A DNA stretch of 64,000 nt from Lachnospiraceae bacterium NK4A144 (GTDB lineage: Bacteria; Bacillota; Clostridia; Lachnospirales; Lachnospiraceae). The notes beneath the pieces were generated by a model that worked only from the letters and a program-made list of their open reading frames with translations, had not been told where the DNA came from and did not search any database. The position numbers and the translations under genes were made by a program. Each line of letters opens with the position of its first letter. Within the stretch, counting starts at the first letter, position 1. Positions 43,857 through 53,277 of this stretch are shown piece by piece. The stretch is from contig AUJT01000002.1 in assembly GCA_000424365.1 (NCBI GenBank), positions 1 to 64,000 of the forward strand, in the 5' to 3' direction.

Positions 43857-45578
43857 TCACTCTATTGAAACGATCTGGCCATCAACATGCCAACCATCTC
43901 CTTCTTTCTTTATGGAGTACCAGCAGACTCTCTTACCGTCTTCAAGATACTTATCATACGAAGGCATGTTTCCTATTGCTTTAAGGATTGCATCTTCATC
44001 ATCTTTGATCCGCTCTGTCTTTGTGATCGTTCCTGCTCCGAGTTTTATATAATTACTCGCTCTGTAATCTGTACGGCTTCCCTTGCAAAGATAAAACATT
44101 GCCTTGGTCTCTACGATTTGTTCCGATTCTGGAGCTTCTACAACCGGTTCAACAGGTGTTTCTACAACCGTTTCTTCTACCGGAGTCTCAGGTGTTTCTT
44201 CTGATACCTCAGGGATATTTTCAACAGGTTCTTCAACTGTGTTTTCTTCTGTAACTATCTGACCGTCCACATGCCAGCCATCGTTCTCTTTCTTTATAGA
44301 GTACCAGCAAACTCTCTGATTCTCACCGAGATACTCATCATACGACGGTACCTTACCAAGATTTGCAAGGATCGCATCCTCATCATCCTTTACTCTTTCC
44401 TCTTTTGTAATAGTACCCTTACCAAGCTTAATATAATTACTAGTCCTATAATCAGTTCTATCGCCCTTACAGAGAAAGTATTTTGCCTGTGTCTCTATTA
44501 CAGGCTCTACTATTTCAGGTCCAGGTTCTGCAACTGTTTCTGTCGGCTGCTCTTCTACAGGCGCTTCAATCTCATTCTCTTCTTCCTGACTGCCGCCTAT
44601 CATAAAGTTCACAGCATGCGCTTCCTTATCGGTGAGTTTTCCTGCCATCAGCTCACCATTCTTGTCTGTATAGTACCAGAGACCATCTTCAAAAAACAGG
44701 ACATCACTTACATCATGGATAAAGATATCTGAATAAGTATTTGAATCAGCCTTGATCCTGTTATCATTTTCATCATAAGACGTAAAATTCAAGTGTCTAT
44801 CCTTTACTACCGGATAATTCTTAAATTCATCATCAGACTTCAGGAAAAACTTACGCCCAATGATTCCATCAGACCTCGTATGATCCCATGTGGTATCAAC
44901 GTTATACCACTTTCCATCAAGCTGAACTACCGACCATTCATGCTTATTTCCACTTGCTATACCTGCTTTTATACCAACTCTCTTTAAAAGATAATTATAT
45001 GCAGCAGTATATCCCGTACAGCTTCCATATCCAAAGATAAGCGGTCCGCCTGCATAACCGTATATCAGTTTGTCCTTACTATATGATGTCATATCCACGA
45101 TCCTATCATGAAGATAGAGTGCTTTGTCAGCTTCTGTCATATCATCAGTGATACCGGACATGATATCATCTACATTTTCCGTTATAGTCGCATAATTCTT
45201 TTGAAAATCTTCTGCGTACTCCTGGTAATAAACCTTGACCTTTAAAACATATTTCTTATCCCAGGTAGGAGAAATCTGTGCAAATGTATAGCAGTATGAT
45301 GCTAATGCACCTTCATTAGCACACACATCATCAAAGATATTCTTAAGCTCAGCGAAATCATCAAACTTATACTTAGAAACATCATGAGGTGTTTTGTCTG
45401 TCGTAACCAACATCTCAAGGAACATCTCTCTCAATTCCTTTTCCTGTTCCTTTGTCAGATTAGCAGCACTAACTTTCTGCATACTTCCCGGAAGAGCAAA
45501 TAGAATAAGTAAAACCAGTAATAACCACATCACAAACTTAACGATCCAACTTGTTTCAATCACGCGACTCCTTGTCAT
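43857..45578 (-). CDS. Exported transglutaminase-like protein with two C-terminal repeats
   Basis: Encodes 573 residues. GAGGAGG precedes the ATG. An N-terminal hydrophobic segment (about 14-38) acts as signal or anchor. The transglutaminase-like core has a complete triad: Cys187 (Tyr-Gly-Ser-Cys-Thr-Gly-Tyr), His213 (Asn-Lys-His-Glu-Trp) and Asp228 (Tyr-Asn-Val-Asp-Thr-Thr-Trp). After an acidic Pro/Glu/Thr/Val linker there are two roughly 85-residue tandem repeats (about 385-470 and 490-573) sharing Lys-Gly-x-Arg-Thr-Asp-Tyr-Arg and Cys-Trp-Tyr-Ser-Ile-Lys-Lys. Such proteins act on surface proteins or peptidoglycan peptides. It follows the cyclase by 108 bp upstream but is exported, so it is not the lasso leader protease. 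Confidence 0.85.
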   Translation of the reverse strand: MTRSRVIETSWIVKFVMWLLLVLLILFALPGSMQKVSAANLTKEQEKELREMFLEMLVTTDKTPHDVSKYKFDDFAELKNIFDDVCANEGALASYCYTFAQISPTWDKKYVLKVKVYYQEYAEDFQKNYATITENVDDIMSGITDDMTEADKALYLHDRIVDMTSYSKDKLIYGYAGGPLIFGYGSCTGYTAAYNYLLKRVGIKAGIASGNKHEWSVVQLDGKWYNVDTTWDHTRSDGIIGRKFFLKSDDEFKNYPVVKDRHLNFTSYDENDNRIKADSNTYSDIFIHDVSDVLFFEDGLWYYTDKNGELMAGKLTDKEAHAVNFMIGGSQEEENEIEAPVEEQPTETVAEPGPEIVEPVIETQAKYFLCKGDRTDYRTSNYIKLGKGTITKEERVKDDEDAILANLGKVPSYDEYLGENQRVCWYSIKKENDGWHVDGQIVTEENTVEEPVENIPEVSEETPETPVEETVVETPVEPVVEAPESEQIVETKAMFYLCKGSRTDYRASNYIKLGAGTITKTERIKDDEDAILKAIGNMPSYDKYLEDGKRVCWYSIKKEGDGWHVDGQIVSIE

Positions 45579-45743
45579 ATGTGCTCCTCCTCGTAAGGTT
45601 GTTTAGCGACACCCCTTGTGCGCCATGTTCCGCAACTTCCAAACGGTATATCGGAGATTGTGTACAGTATGCAAGCCCTTATATTGCACTTTATTTGATT
45701 CATGTTTTCAAATTAATATGATCACCACGTCCGATATATCGTC

Positions 45744-45763
45744 ATGTGCATTTTTTTGCACAT
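45744..45763. other. Perfect small inverted repeat in the 45579-45925 gap
   Basis: ATGTGCA / TGCACAT around T6. The gap of about 350 bp is otherwise A/T-rich and holds the upstream region of the leftward transglutaminase-like gene. I see no small ORF with a ribosome binding site in it. Confidence 0.4.
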
Positions 45764-45866
45764 TAGTCTATATTCAAAATGCACTATATCACCGTTTTTA
45801 CAGATGAATCAAATTAATATTTTTTGTAACGATATTGATTTTTTCTTAAGGAGTTATAAAAAAAAC

Positions 45867-45915
45867 GATAGCTCCCCCCATAACTCCATTTTTTAGGAGT
45901 TATGGGGGAACTATC
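45867..45915 (-). terminator. Terminator of the GH5 gene
   Basis: GATAG..CCCCCATAACTCC (45867-45886) pairs with GGAGTTATGGGGG..CTATC (45896-45915) over about 18 bp. Eight T follow on the minus strand. Confidence 0.92.
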
Positions 45916-45925
45916 AGTACTTTTG

Positions 45926-47035
45926 CTACTGTACACCATATGCAGACGTTAATGCTCCGACTATAGAATCCGACTCTACCGCACCTGTGATACGGTTAAT
46001 GATACGATACTCACTACCGTTATCCCACCAGAAGTATGCTATCCCATTTTCATGCGCTCTATTTGCCCATTCTGATGCCGCTGCCACGCGAACTTCCTCA
46101 GATGTTCCTCTGCCCGATCCAGATTCATCAATGATCACAGGAATCCCATAAGCTGCACTGCTGGCCGCGAGTCTTGCTGCTATTCCATCAATAGCTGCCG
46201 TATTTGTCGAATAATTATGAACGCTCATTATCAACCGTCCCGAAACACTATCCGTAAACCCCTTATAAAAAAGCTGCTGTATCTGACATGAATCTGATGA
46301 TGCTCCCCAGGTCGGCAAAACCAGATATCGCACCGCATTATTTCCACCGCTTGACCGTACAACATTTATAAAATCCTGTTCTAGATCATGTGTAACCCTG
46401 AAATCAGCATATGCTGTGCCCCAGTTCCAGTTATGCTCTTTATTCATGATCTCATTCACCGGTTCAAAGAGCAGCCGCTCATCATAGTCTCTGAAATACG
46501 AAGCTATCTGACTCCAAAGATTCATGAGATTCGCACGATCTATTTCATAACTATCCGTATCTGAGTAGATCCATGAATAATTGCGATCATTCCCTGCATC
46601 GTGATGCACATTTATGATGACATACATTCCGTCATCCAACGCATACCGCACGACTTCTCCCACTCTCTGAAGCCACGCAGGATCGATATTTCCGTTAGCA
46701 TCCAGATGATTGTACCAGGACACAGGTAAACGAATGGACCTAAATCCCGCTGCCCTTACGCCATCTATGAGATTCTTTGTAACCATCGGATTTCCCCACT
46801 TTGTTTCTGTGGCAGTAGTGTACCCGTAACCAAAGTTCATTGCATCCAGACTGTTTCCGAGATTCCACCCAGGTCCCATATTTCTGACTACTGATGCAGC
46901 AGGACTGTCGGCGGCGTATGCCGTCGTTTTACAACTTAACACTGTCATTTCGGTTACAATAATCATCACCATAAATAATACGATCATTGAATGTCTGCAG
47001 ATCATCGCTATTTTTTGAAATAACCCCTTTTCCAT
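45926..47035 (-). CDS. Secreted endo-glucanase, glycoside hydrolase family 5
   Basis: Encodes 369 residues. GGAAGGGGG precedes the ATG. A long N-terminal signal (1-42, Ala-Tyr-Ala-Ala exit) directs export. The GH5 barrel is complete: Gly-Trp-Asn-Leu-Gly-Asn-Ser-Leu-Asp (about 55-63), Arg-Leu-Pro-Val-Ser-Trp (about 100-105), the acid/base Glu195 in Phe-Glu-Pro-Val-Asn-Glu, and the nucleophile Glu304 in Ile-Ile-Asp-Glu-Ser-Gly. There is no separate carbohydrate-binding module. It should cut beta-1,4-glucans (cellulose, lichenan or mannan are family options) outside the cell, feeding the importer at 4.7-8.1 kb. It stands alone, among glycan genes. Confidence 0.92.
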   Translation of the reverse strand: MEKGLFQKIAMICRHSMIVLFMVMIIVTEMTVLSCKTTAYAADSPAASVVRNMGPGWNLGNSLDAMNFGYGYTTATETKWGNPMVTKNLIDGVRAAGFRSIRLPVSWYNHLDANGNIDPAWLQRVGEVVRYALDDGMYVIINVHHDAGNDRNYSWIYSDTDSYEIDRANLMNLWSQIASYFRDYDERLLFEPVNEIMNKEHNWNWGTAYADFRVTHDLEQDFINVVRSSGGNNAVRYLVLPTWGASSDSCQIQQLFYKGFTDSVSGRLIMSVHNYSTNTAAIDGIAARLAASSAAYGIPVIIDESGSGRGTSEEVRVAAASEWANRAHENGIAYFWWDNGSEYRIINRITGAVESDSIVGALTSAYGVQ

Positions 47036-47125
47036 GCATCCCCCTTCCTTAAATCCATCTCTCCCAAATACTTCTAAGATAAGTCTTAAATGTTACAACT
47101 TTCTCCAAATAGCGTTATAAATAAT

Positions 47126-48571
47126 TCAAGCCCCTACAAATTTATACAAGACCATCTCGTTTTCACCCAGTTCTGAAGTCAGTACATATTCCCAATCCTT
47201 TCCGGGATCATCAACGCTTCCGTCATTAGTATTATGTATATAATAAACTGTTCCATCATACTTTCCGGCTTCTTGATTTATAGCTTCTTGATCAGTACTT
47301 AATGTGTATTTCACATCTCCGAAGTAGTACTCAAATACTATCCAATTATATAAACGACTATCTGTTATGATCATATCATTTTCACCGATAGAATCATTTA
47401 TATAATCAAGAACTACTTCCTGTTTTCGATCAGAACTTATCTCGTCATACAGTGTTTTTGCAAAATCAAATAAAACTATCACGATCCCGGCAACCACACA
47501 TATCTTGCGGATCAAACCTGCGTTATCTTTTATCAAAGCCCCAAGGGCAATTGAAAAGAGAATATAAAAAATACCTGCTAATGGATATAAATATCTTGCC
47601 ACAAACATATGCGACATCATATCCATCGCACATCCTGCCAAATAAACAAATGCAAACGTAAAAATAAGCAAAAACAGTATATTTCTGAACAAAACGACTT
47701 CATTGTCTGTATTTTTCTTATTTTTAATGATATAGATCAAGCTTGAACCAAAGAAAAGAATACACAATATCACAGTCAACAAAGCTTCATAAATCGTCAA
47801 CTTCGATATTGTTCTAAGCGTTCCAAACATAATGCAGATAAAACCGGCCAAAGGTTTCATATAGTAGAACACTGAATTTATTCCCATCGAATATGCTTTT
47901 TCTCCCGTCATCTGCCTGATCACTATCATGATCCACGGTAAATATGCAGCAATACAGATCACTATTGGCAAGATCAACGATTTTAGATCTTCTTTTTTCT
48001 GTATAGCTGTTTTAACGATCATCCAAAAATAAATGATTGCTATAACTAAAAGTGCGAAATAATGCGAATATGCACCACATATTGCCCATACCACCGATAT
48101 ATACAAGGCTTTTTTGTCACGATAAAATACACCGTCCACCATGTAAAAAACAAACAGAGTTATAAAAAGCATTGCCCAACTATACATTCTGATTTCTATG
48201 GTATAAAAAGACGTCGGCATCATCAAAACCAGACTTGCAAATATTAATCCAGTCAAGTCATTAAATTTCCCAGCCAGCCATCTAAATCCATAAACAGCCA
48301 GTATTAACACCGGAATTAAAGACACTATTCTGAAAACGATAGTATGATAACCTAAGATCGAACAAAACAATTTGCAGATAAGATAATAAAGAGGCGGATG
48401 GAAATCATTTATCGTACCCTCTATTATCTTTCCAACACTGTTTTTTACAAGTTCTATAGTAAAACACTCATCAGCCCATACTGTTTTCTGAAATAGTCTT
48501 GCAATATTGAAAAGTAATTCCACAACTATAATCACAGCTGAATAATTTAAAATTTTATCCTTCTTTCTCAT
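47126..48571 (-). CDS. GT39/ArnT-type membrane glycosyltransferase
   Basis: Encodes 481 residues with about 10-12 membrane helices. The first external loop holds Trp-Ala-Asp34-Glu35 and then Asp-Phe-His-Pro-Pro-Leu-Tyr-Tyr, the GT-C hallmark pair. Such enzymes take a sugar from a polyprenyl-phosphate donor and attach it outside the membrane to a protein or polymer. The GtrB-like enzyme at 55328-56260 could supply that donor. GGAGGGG lies 4 bases before the ATG. The acceptor is unknown; secreted proteins or the local polysaccharide are both possible. Confidence 0.85.
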   Translation of the reverse strand: MRKKDKILNYSAVIIVVELLFNIARLFQKTVWADECFTIELVKNSVGKIIEGTINDFHPPLYYLICKLFCSILGYHTIVFRIVSLIPVLILAVYGFRWLAGKFNDLTGLIFASLVLMMPTSFYTIEIRMYSWAMLFITLFVFYMVDGVFYRDKKALYISVVWAICGAYSHYFALLVIAIIYFWMIVKTAIQKKEDLKSLILPIVICIAAYLPWIMIVIRQMTGEKAYSMGINSVFYYMKPLAGFICIMFGTLRTISKLTIYEALLTVILCILFFGSSLIYIIKNKKNTDNEVVLFRNILFLLIFTFAFVYLAGCAMDMMSHMFVARYLYPLAGIFYILFSIALGALIKDNAGLIRKICVVAGIVIVLFDFAKTLYDEISSDRKQEVVLDYINDSIGENDMIITDSRLYNWIVFEYYFGDVKYTLSTDQEAINQEAGKYDGTVYYIHNTNDGSVDDPGKDWEYVLTSELGENEMVLYKFVGA

Positions 48572-48719
48572 AACCCCTCCAACTGTTTTCTTTTTTAGCT
48601 ATACTTTTCACCATTATAATTTGAAAAAATGAATTTTTCAGTAATTCAAACGTAACTTTTTCTTATTCTTTGTTATATAATGGTGAATGTTGGTGAAAAA
48701 AGAGCTTTAAGGAGTTTAT

Positions 48720-49415
48720 ATGACTGTTCTCGATCGTATTTTAAATAAAATAGCATCCTACAGAATTAATCACATAATATTTCCAAAAGAAATTGCAAAA
48801 AAAATGCCCATTTATTGTTCATGGCACGTTGAATGGCAGGGAATTCAAAAAGGTTCTATTGAAATCCACTCTGACAATATTTATAAAGGTATGATTCAGA
48901 TCGGTCATGACAGAATTGCCAAAAGCCTAATTGGTATAAATAAGTCCTGTATAAACCTTGAAAACAACGGAAAACTCATTTTTAATGGTCACGCCGACCT
49001 TTCCCAGGGTATATCAATTTATTCACATGACAACGCTGTTCTTACATTCGGCAGCAACATATACTCCAACGGATATTGCTCTATCTTCTGTCGAAAAAAG
49101 ATAACTATCGGAAACGACAACATGTGGGGTTGGAATGTAACAATAATGGATAATGACGGACATCCTATATTTAATGCTGATAATAAAGTAATCAATGAGC
49201 CTCGTGAAATTAATATAGGCAATAATGTCTGGCTCGGATCTGATTCCAGCGTTATGAAAGGTGCCCGCATTCCCGATGGCTGCATCGTAGGAAAGGGAAG
49301 TACCGCTACACGCATTTACTCCGATGAAAACTCCATAATCGCAGGATGTCCTGCAAAAATCATTAAGAAGAATATCAATTGGAGCCGCGGCGAATACACG
49401 AATTGTCACCGCTAA
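48720..49415 (+). CDS. Hexapeptide-repeat acyltransferase
   Basis: Encodes 231 residues. AAGGAG lies 6 bases before the ATG. The left-handed beta-helix repeats appear as Ile-Gly-Asn-Asp-Asn-Met-Trp, Ile-Gly-Asn-Asn-Val-Trp-Leu-Gly and Ile-Pro-Asp-Gly-Cys-Ile-Val-Gly-Lys-Gly-Ser. A His-Pro pair in Asn-Asp-Gly-His-Pro is the usual active-site His of maltose/galactoside/Vat-type acetyltransferases. It probably O-acetylates a sugar of the locally made glycan. Transcribed opposite to its neighbours, with its own terminator. Confidence 0.88.
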   Translation: MTVLDRILNKIASYRINHIIFPKEIAKKMPIYCSWHVEWQGIQKGSIEIHSDNIYKGMIQIGHDRIAKSLIGINKSCINLENNGKLIFNGHADLSQGISIYSHDNAVLTFGSNIYSNGYCSIFCRKKITIGNDNMWGWNVTIMDNDGHPIFNADNKVINEPREINIGNNVWLGSDSSVMKGARIPDGCIVGKGSTATRIYSDENSIIAGCPAKIIKKNINWSRGEYTNCHR

Positions 49416-49430
49416 TCTCAGCTTTTTATA

Positions 49431-49475
49431 AAAATGCCTTCGCCGGATATTTTTACTCCGACGAAGGCACTTTTT
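49431..49475. terminator. Bidirectional terminator
   Basis: TGCCTTCG / CGAAGGCA with CGGA / TCCG inside. Runs of A and T flank both sides, serving the acyltransferase and the convergent membrane-protein gene. Confidence 0.88.
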
Positions 49476-49477
49476 AA

Positions 49478-51004
49478 TTACTCTTTCATATAAAGAATAT
49501 GTGTCTGCACATGATCTTCAAAAAAATTTGACATTCTATCAACTTCTTTATATCCACATGATTCAATAAATTTCAGTTTTTCCTTTTCTCCATCATTAAG
49601 CTCGACATACCTTGTTACAACAAAATTGCATTTCCTTTGTTTAACATAATCCGCTTGCGCTTCATTTATTTCATCTGATTTCAAATTTGTCCTGCAGAAA
49701 AATCTCATAGGAGGTATCTCTTCCAACGCAAGATAAAAACCCCGATCCATTGTACCATACACATACATGCTCGGATCATTCTTACCCAGCGCTCTGATTT
49801 TTTCCGCAAATATGTATTCGACAGTATCTGCTTTCTTTCCAAAAATCATATATCTATTTGAAGTACAAATAAATGAACCCGCAAAAGAAACAAAACTTAA
49901 AATTATAAACGCAATAAATATGCTGTTCTTACGACTGTTAAACTTATCAGACAAGTAACAAAATAGCTGAACAAAGGCTGCTCCGCCAAAAGTGCCGCAT
50001 ACCGATGCAATAAGCGGATAATATACATAGCTTGTACCACCAGCATATATTGATGCAAAAATAAAGCCATATGCACACACGTTAAGAAAAGCTAATTCAA
50101 TTTTTTTATTAACTGCGAGATAGACGATACCGACACACATCAACATGAATACCACTGTATTATGCTTAATGACAAGTAATTTATGCCACCACAAGTAATC
50201 AAGTGCCGTATGCCCTTCATCTACATTGCTGTACATAAAAATATTATTATAAAAATAGCCTTCCCACAGATAGGATAATGATCCATTTGCCGCAAAATAA
50301 CCCAGGACAATCACTGTCGGAATTGCAACGCCTGCTAAAAGACTAATAAATGGTGCCGCAAGTTCAGTAATTTTCTTTTCTCTAATATATACAAACAGTA
50401 CATATAGTCCAAATAGAAGCGGAAATGCCACAAGTGTAAACTTAATCCAGAAAATGATACCTGAACATATTCCAATAAGCAGTGCATCTTTATTAGAAAT
50501 ATGCTTTGTCTCAGCAATTTCGAAAAGCTTACAAAAAATGAACATATATAACGGAAGGATAAATTCTTCCGCACTTCCACCGTGACTAAATGAAACAGAA
50601 GAATAAACTGCAAACGCAATAATAGGCAGCGCAAGTAATGAAAACTTACTTTTGCTGTAATTATATATGGTCTTGTATGTTTCAAATAAAAATAACGCCG
50701 CAGCTATAACCTCTAAAACAAATATGCCAATAAATGACTTTTCACTTATAAATACTCCCGGCGCATATATAAAATATATAAATGGACCTTTCTGATCATA
50801 AAGATCTCTGTAAGGTACTTTACCATGAAGCATCCCTTTTGTTATTTCAAAATAGATATTTGCATCTCCCCAGTCGTTTATGGGGTAAAAAAACGATGAT
50901 TTTGAACATATCGTTATAGTAACAAACGCAAGAACTACTATCCCCAAATACAAAAGGAATCTTCGTTCCAGCTTATTCTCCGCACCATTTGCACTAATAA
51001 ACAT
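49478..51004 (-). CDS. GT-C type membrane glycosyltransferase
   Basis: Encodes 508 residues with about 11 membrane helices. The first extracytoplasmic loop contains Trp-Gly-Asp-Ala-Asn-Ile-Tyr-Phe-Glu and Val-Pro-Tyr-Arg-Asp-Leu-Tyr-Asp-Gln-Lys-Gly-Pro, the pattern of GT39/GT83-like enzymes. A soluble C-terminal part (about 420-508) follows. It should transfer sugars from lipid carriers at the outer face. It is downstream of the ferredoxin and pyruvyltransferase genes and may be co-transcribed (18 bp gap). Confidence 0.8.
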   Translation of the reverse strand: MFISANGAENKLERRFLLYLGIVVLAFVTITICSKSSFFYPINDWGDANIYFEITKGMLHGKVPYRDLYDQKGPFIYFIYAPGVFISEKSFIGIFVLEVIAAALFLFETYKTIYNYSKSKFSLLALPIIAFAVYSSVSFSHGGSAEEFILPLYMFIFCKLFEIAETKHISNKDALLIGICSGIIFWIKFTLVAFPLLFGLYVLFVYIREKKITELAAPFISLLAGVAIPTVIVLGYFAANGSLSYLWEGYFYNNIFMYSNVDEGHTALDYLWWHKLLVIKHNTVVFMLMCVGIVYLAVNKKIELAFLNVCAYGFIFASIYAGGTSYVYYPLIASVCGTFGGAAFVQLFCYLSDKFNSRKNSIFIAFIILSFVSFAGSFICTSNRYMIFGKKADTVEYIFAEKIRALGKNDPSMYVYGTMDRGFYLALEEIPPMRFFCRTNLKSDEINEAQADYVKQRKCNFVVTRYVELNDGEKEKLKFIESCGYKEVDRMSNFFEDHVQTHILYMKE

Positions 51005-51022
51005 CTTAAAAATCCTATCTTT

Positions 51023-51235
51023 TCAAACCTTTCCGGCATTTTTTATCGGACACACTTTTATACACATGCCGCATCCTATGCAGTTATCATCATCTATAAC
51101 CGGATACACAAATCCTGTCCCATCAGTCTCCATCTTTATTGCATTTACCGGGCACATATTTTCGCATGCATAACACCCGCAGCAATCTTCTTTATTTGAA
51201 TAGAGCGTAGGCGTCTTTTTATTATCTACCTGCAT
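51023..51235 (-). CDS. Small 2[4Fe-4S] ferredoxin-like protein
   Basis: Encodes 70 residues. Two complete cluster motifs of the form Cys-x2-Cys-x2-Cys-x3-Cys-Pro are present (about 18-29 and 52-63). It overlaps the upstream F420-hydrogenase-beta-like gene by 10 bp. In many polysaccharide loci this ferredoxin module is fused to the N-terminus of the beta-like protein. Here it is a separate protein encoded after it. The pair probably forms one iron-sulfur flavoprotein complex. Confidence 0.9.
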   Translation of the reverse strand: MQVDNKKTPTLYSNKEDCCGCYACENMCPVNAIKMETDGTGFVYPVIDDDNCIGCGMCIKVCPIKNAGKV

Positions 51236-52194
51236 AATACTTTCTTTAGCCCCCTGTACAATTTATTTCTCACAGCATATAGCTTTGTCGGGTGCCAAAT
51301 GGCATTAACCGCCCATTTTACACCTTTACGGGGATAATCCCTGTAAAAGACTTTTGACATCACATCCTCGACGGATGTCTTTACGAGACTCGGATTGTGC
51401 TTTATGACTTTATTCACATCAATATTTTTCAGGAACAGGTCTGATCTGATTTCCGACAGAAAATTATCCGCATGTTCATTTTGGATCAGAATCACCGAAA
51501 CACCCTTTTTGTCATAAAAATCCGGTTCTTCCTCCTGAATTCCCCAGAAATCACCCATTGTAATATCAGATTTTCTCTTAATTCCCTTAAATCTGCAGTT
51601 ACAGCATGATGGCCTGAGATAAAGATCATGAATAAATCCGTGCATATATTCATTCTCTCTGAAATCACATTTATACTCAGATCCATCCTGATAAGAAATT
51701 CTGAACTGATAGTCCTGCCAGCCTTTTTCCTTATCTCTGAAACAAATAGATTTTACAGCCTTTCCCTGTGCCTGTTCTTCAATATACTTTCTTAAGACTT
51801 CGGGGTCTGGGACTCCATGACAGACAAAGTCCATTATTATCAGGTTTTCTCGATTTTCCCCGACAATTCCCGCAAGTGCGTTTGCCTGACATGGGGTTCC
51901 GCAAAAAAGGACTTTCCTGCCCTCTTTCAGATACTTTTTTACTTCCGCATAGGATCTTCCAACATTACTCTGTGCATATTTACTTCCGTAAAGATCACTC
52001 AGTTCATCTATATTTTCTACACACTTATGGAAGACATTGCCCTTTTCATCTATGGCTGCACCGCAAACGACACCGCCCGTCTTTATGACATGCTTAGCTG
52101 CCACAGAAAAGATACCTCCGGATGATGACAGCATTCTCTCATCACTATCACTATATCCCGCATAGCAGACAGGATAACGCTCAACTTCATTCAC
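51226..52194 (-). CDS. Coenzyme F420 hydrogenase beta-subunit-like protein
   Basis: Encodes 322 residues with the FrhB N and C domains: Ser-Ser-Ser-Gly-Gly-Ile-Phe-Ser (about 23-30), Phe-Cys-Gly-Thr-Pro-Cys-Gln (about 96-102), Cys-His-Gly-Val-Pro (about 125) and a Cys cluster in Arg-Pro-Ser-Cys-Cys-Asn-Cys-Arg-Phe. Flavin and Fe-S binding is the family norm. Homologues sit beside pyruvyltransferases in exopolysaccharide clusters, where a redox step on a sugar or lipid is suspected but unproven. It starts 4 bp after the pyruvyltransferase stop, so the genes are translationally linked. Confidence 0.88.
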   Translation of the reverse strand: MNEVERYPVCYAGYSDSDERMLSSSGGIFSVAAKHVIKTGGVVCGAAIDEKGNVFHKCVENIDELSDLYGSKYAQSNVGRSYAEVKKYLKEGRKVLFCGTPCQANALAGIVGENRENLIIMDFVCHGVPDPEVLRKYIEEQAQGKAVKSICFRDKEKGWQDYQFRISYQDGSEYKCDFRENEYMHGFIHDLYLRPSCCNCRFKGIKRKSDITMGDFWGIQEEEPDFYDKKGVSVILIQNEHADNFLSEIRSDLFLKNIDVNKVIKHNPSLVKTSVEDVMSKVFYRDYPRKGVKWAVNAIWHPTKLYAVRNKLYRGLKKVLCR

Positions 52195-52198
52195 TATT

Positions 52199-53260
52199 TC
52201 AACCCTCTAAAGCAGCATCGATATATTCCGCTGCTTCCTGCCTCTTTCTCCTTAATATCACTTCTGTTTTTTCAGTATCAAATGAAAATCCAACATCTCC
52301 GTCCGTATTTGTTATCCTGTGATCACCGAGTCCAAAGGTCTTTAGCAGAGTATCGATCCTGGAATTCATATTTCCTGTACCATCTGTACCGATCCTGTCA
52401 AATACAACAAATGGCTTATGGAATAGTATCGAAAAAACTGTTCCATGGAACGAATCAACAAATGCAGCTTCTGCATTAAGGAAAAGATATAAAAACTCTG
52501 CAGGCCCGATCTTCCATGTATCTTCACAGTTCAGGATGTCTATAACCTCTGCACCAAGCTCTGATGCCTTTTTATTGATAAATTCATCATATTCCTTAGA
52601 TTTTTCACCAAGAAAATACTTAACTACAAATTTATCTTTAACTTTTATTTTACTTTTTGAAGATGCTTTAACCCACTTATCCCTGCTAATCAGCATTGTA
52701 GGATCAAGCAAAACCGACGCATCTCTTCCCGTAAGGTCCTTTATAATATCTGCGCCCGCTTCTTCTCTTACAGACAGCGCCTTGAATTTTGAAAGACTGG
52801 TCTTAAATTCCTCTTTATACTCATCAGGAATTTCAGATACCCCAAAGCTCGCTGCATATGAAACCTTCTGCTCATCTCTCGCGAATTTAAGAAGTGCCCT
52901 CGGAACATAATAATAAAAATTTGGATTCCACACCTGATCGCTTCCTACCATGAAGTAATCATACCTATCTCTTACTTCATCAGAAACACTTTCTGCTTCA
53001 TACGGGATAACGGCAGAAGACCATTTGATATTCAGGTCAAAAATCTCCCAGGTGTAATTATATGATTTCTTTCTCTTATTAATCTTCAGATAAACGTTTT
53101 TTATAAGCGTTTTTACAATGACTTTAAGCCTGCTGTACTTTTTCCAGCCAATCGTCTCAACATCATATCCTTTATCTGTAAGATACTCCTGCAGAGCATA
53201 GTTCTGGAGTCTGTTACCCAGATTCAGATCAACAAGCGTGATAATACCTATCTTCTTCAT
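52199..53260 (-). CDS. Polysaccharide pyruvyltransferase family protein
   Basis: Encodes 353 residues from the ATG at 53260, which has GAGGA 5 bases upstream. An upstream TTG at 53281 is unlikely. The CsaB/WcaK-type fold opens with Gly-Ile-Ile-Thr-Leu-Val and Asn-Tyr-Ala-Leu-Gln. Gly-Ser-Asp-Gln-Val-Trp-Asn-Pro (about 89-96), Asp-Pro-Thr-Met-Leu and Asp-Ser-Phe-His-Gly-Thr-Val-Phe-Ser (about 256-265) are the family signatures. It adds a pyruvyl ketal from PEP to a sugar, giving negative charge to a wall or capsule polymer. It sits in a run with a GT2 upstream and the FrhB-like gene downstream. Confidence 0.9.
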   Translation of the reverse strand: MKKIGIITLVDLNLGNRLQNYALQEYLTDKGYDVETIGWKKYSRLKVIVKTLIKNVYLKINKRKKSYNYTWEIFDLNIKWSSAVIPYEAESVSDEVRDRYDYFMVGSDQVWNPNFYYYVPRALLKFARDEQKVSYAASFGVSEIPDEYKEEFKTSLSKFKALSVREEAGADIIKDLTGRDASVLLDPTMLISRDKWVKASSKSKIKVKDKFVVKYFLGEKSKEYDEFINKKASELGAEVIDILNCEDTWKIGPAEFLYLFLNAEAAFVDSFHGTVFSILFHKPFVVFDRIGTDGTGNMNSRIDTLLKTFGLGDHRITNTDGDVGFSFDTEKTEVILRRKRQEAAEYIDAALEG

Positions 53261-53277
53261 ATTATCCTCAGTAAACC

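Noticed and set aside
43857-45578. The transglutaminase-like protein as the lasso leader protease
   Set aside because: It is exported and much too large; the B2-type protein at 56485-56910 fits that role.
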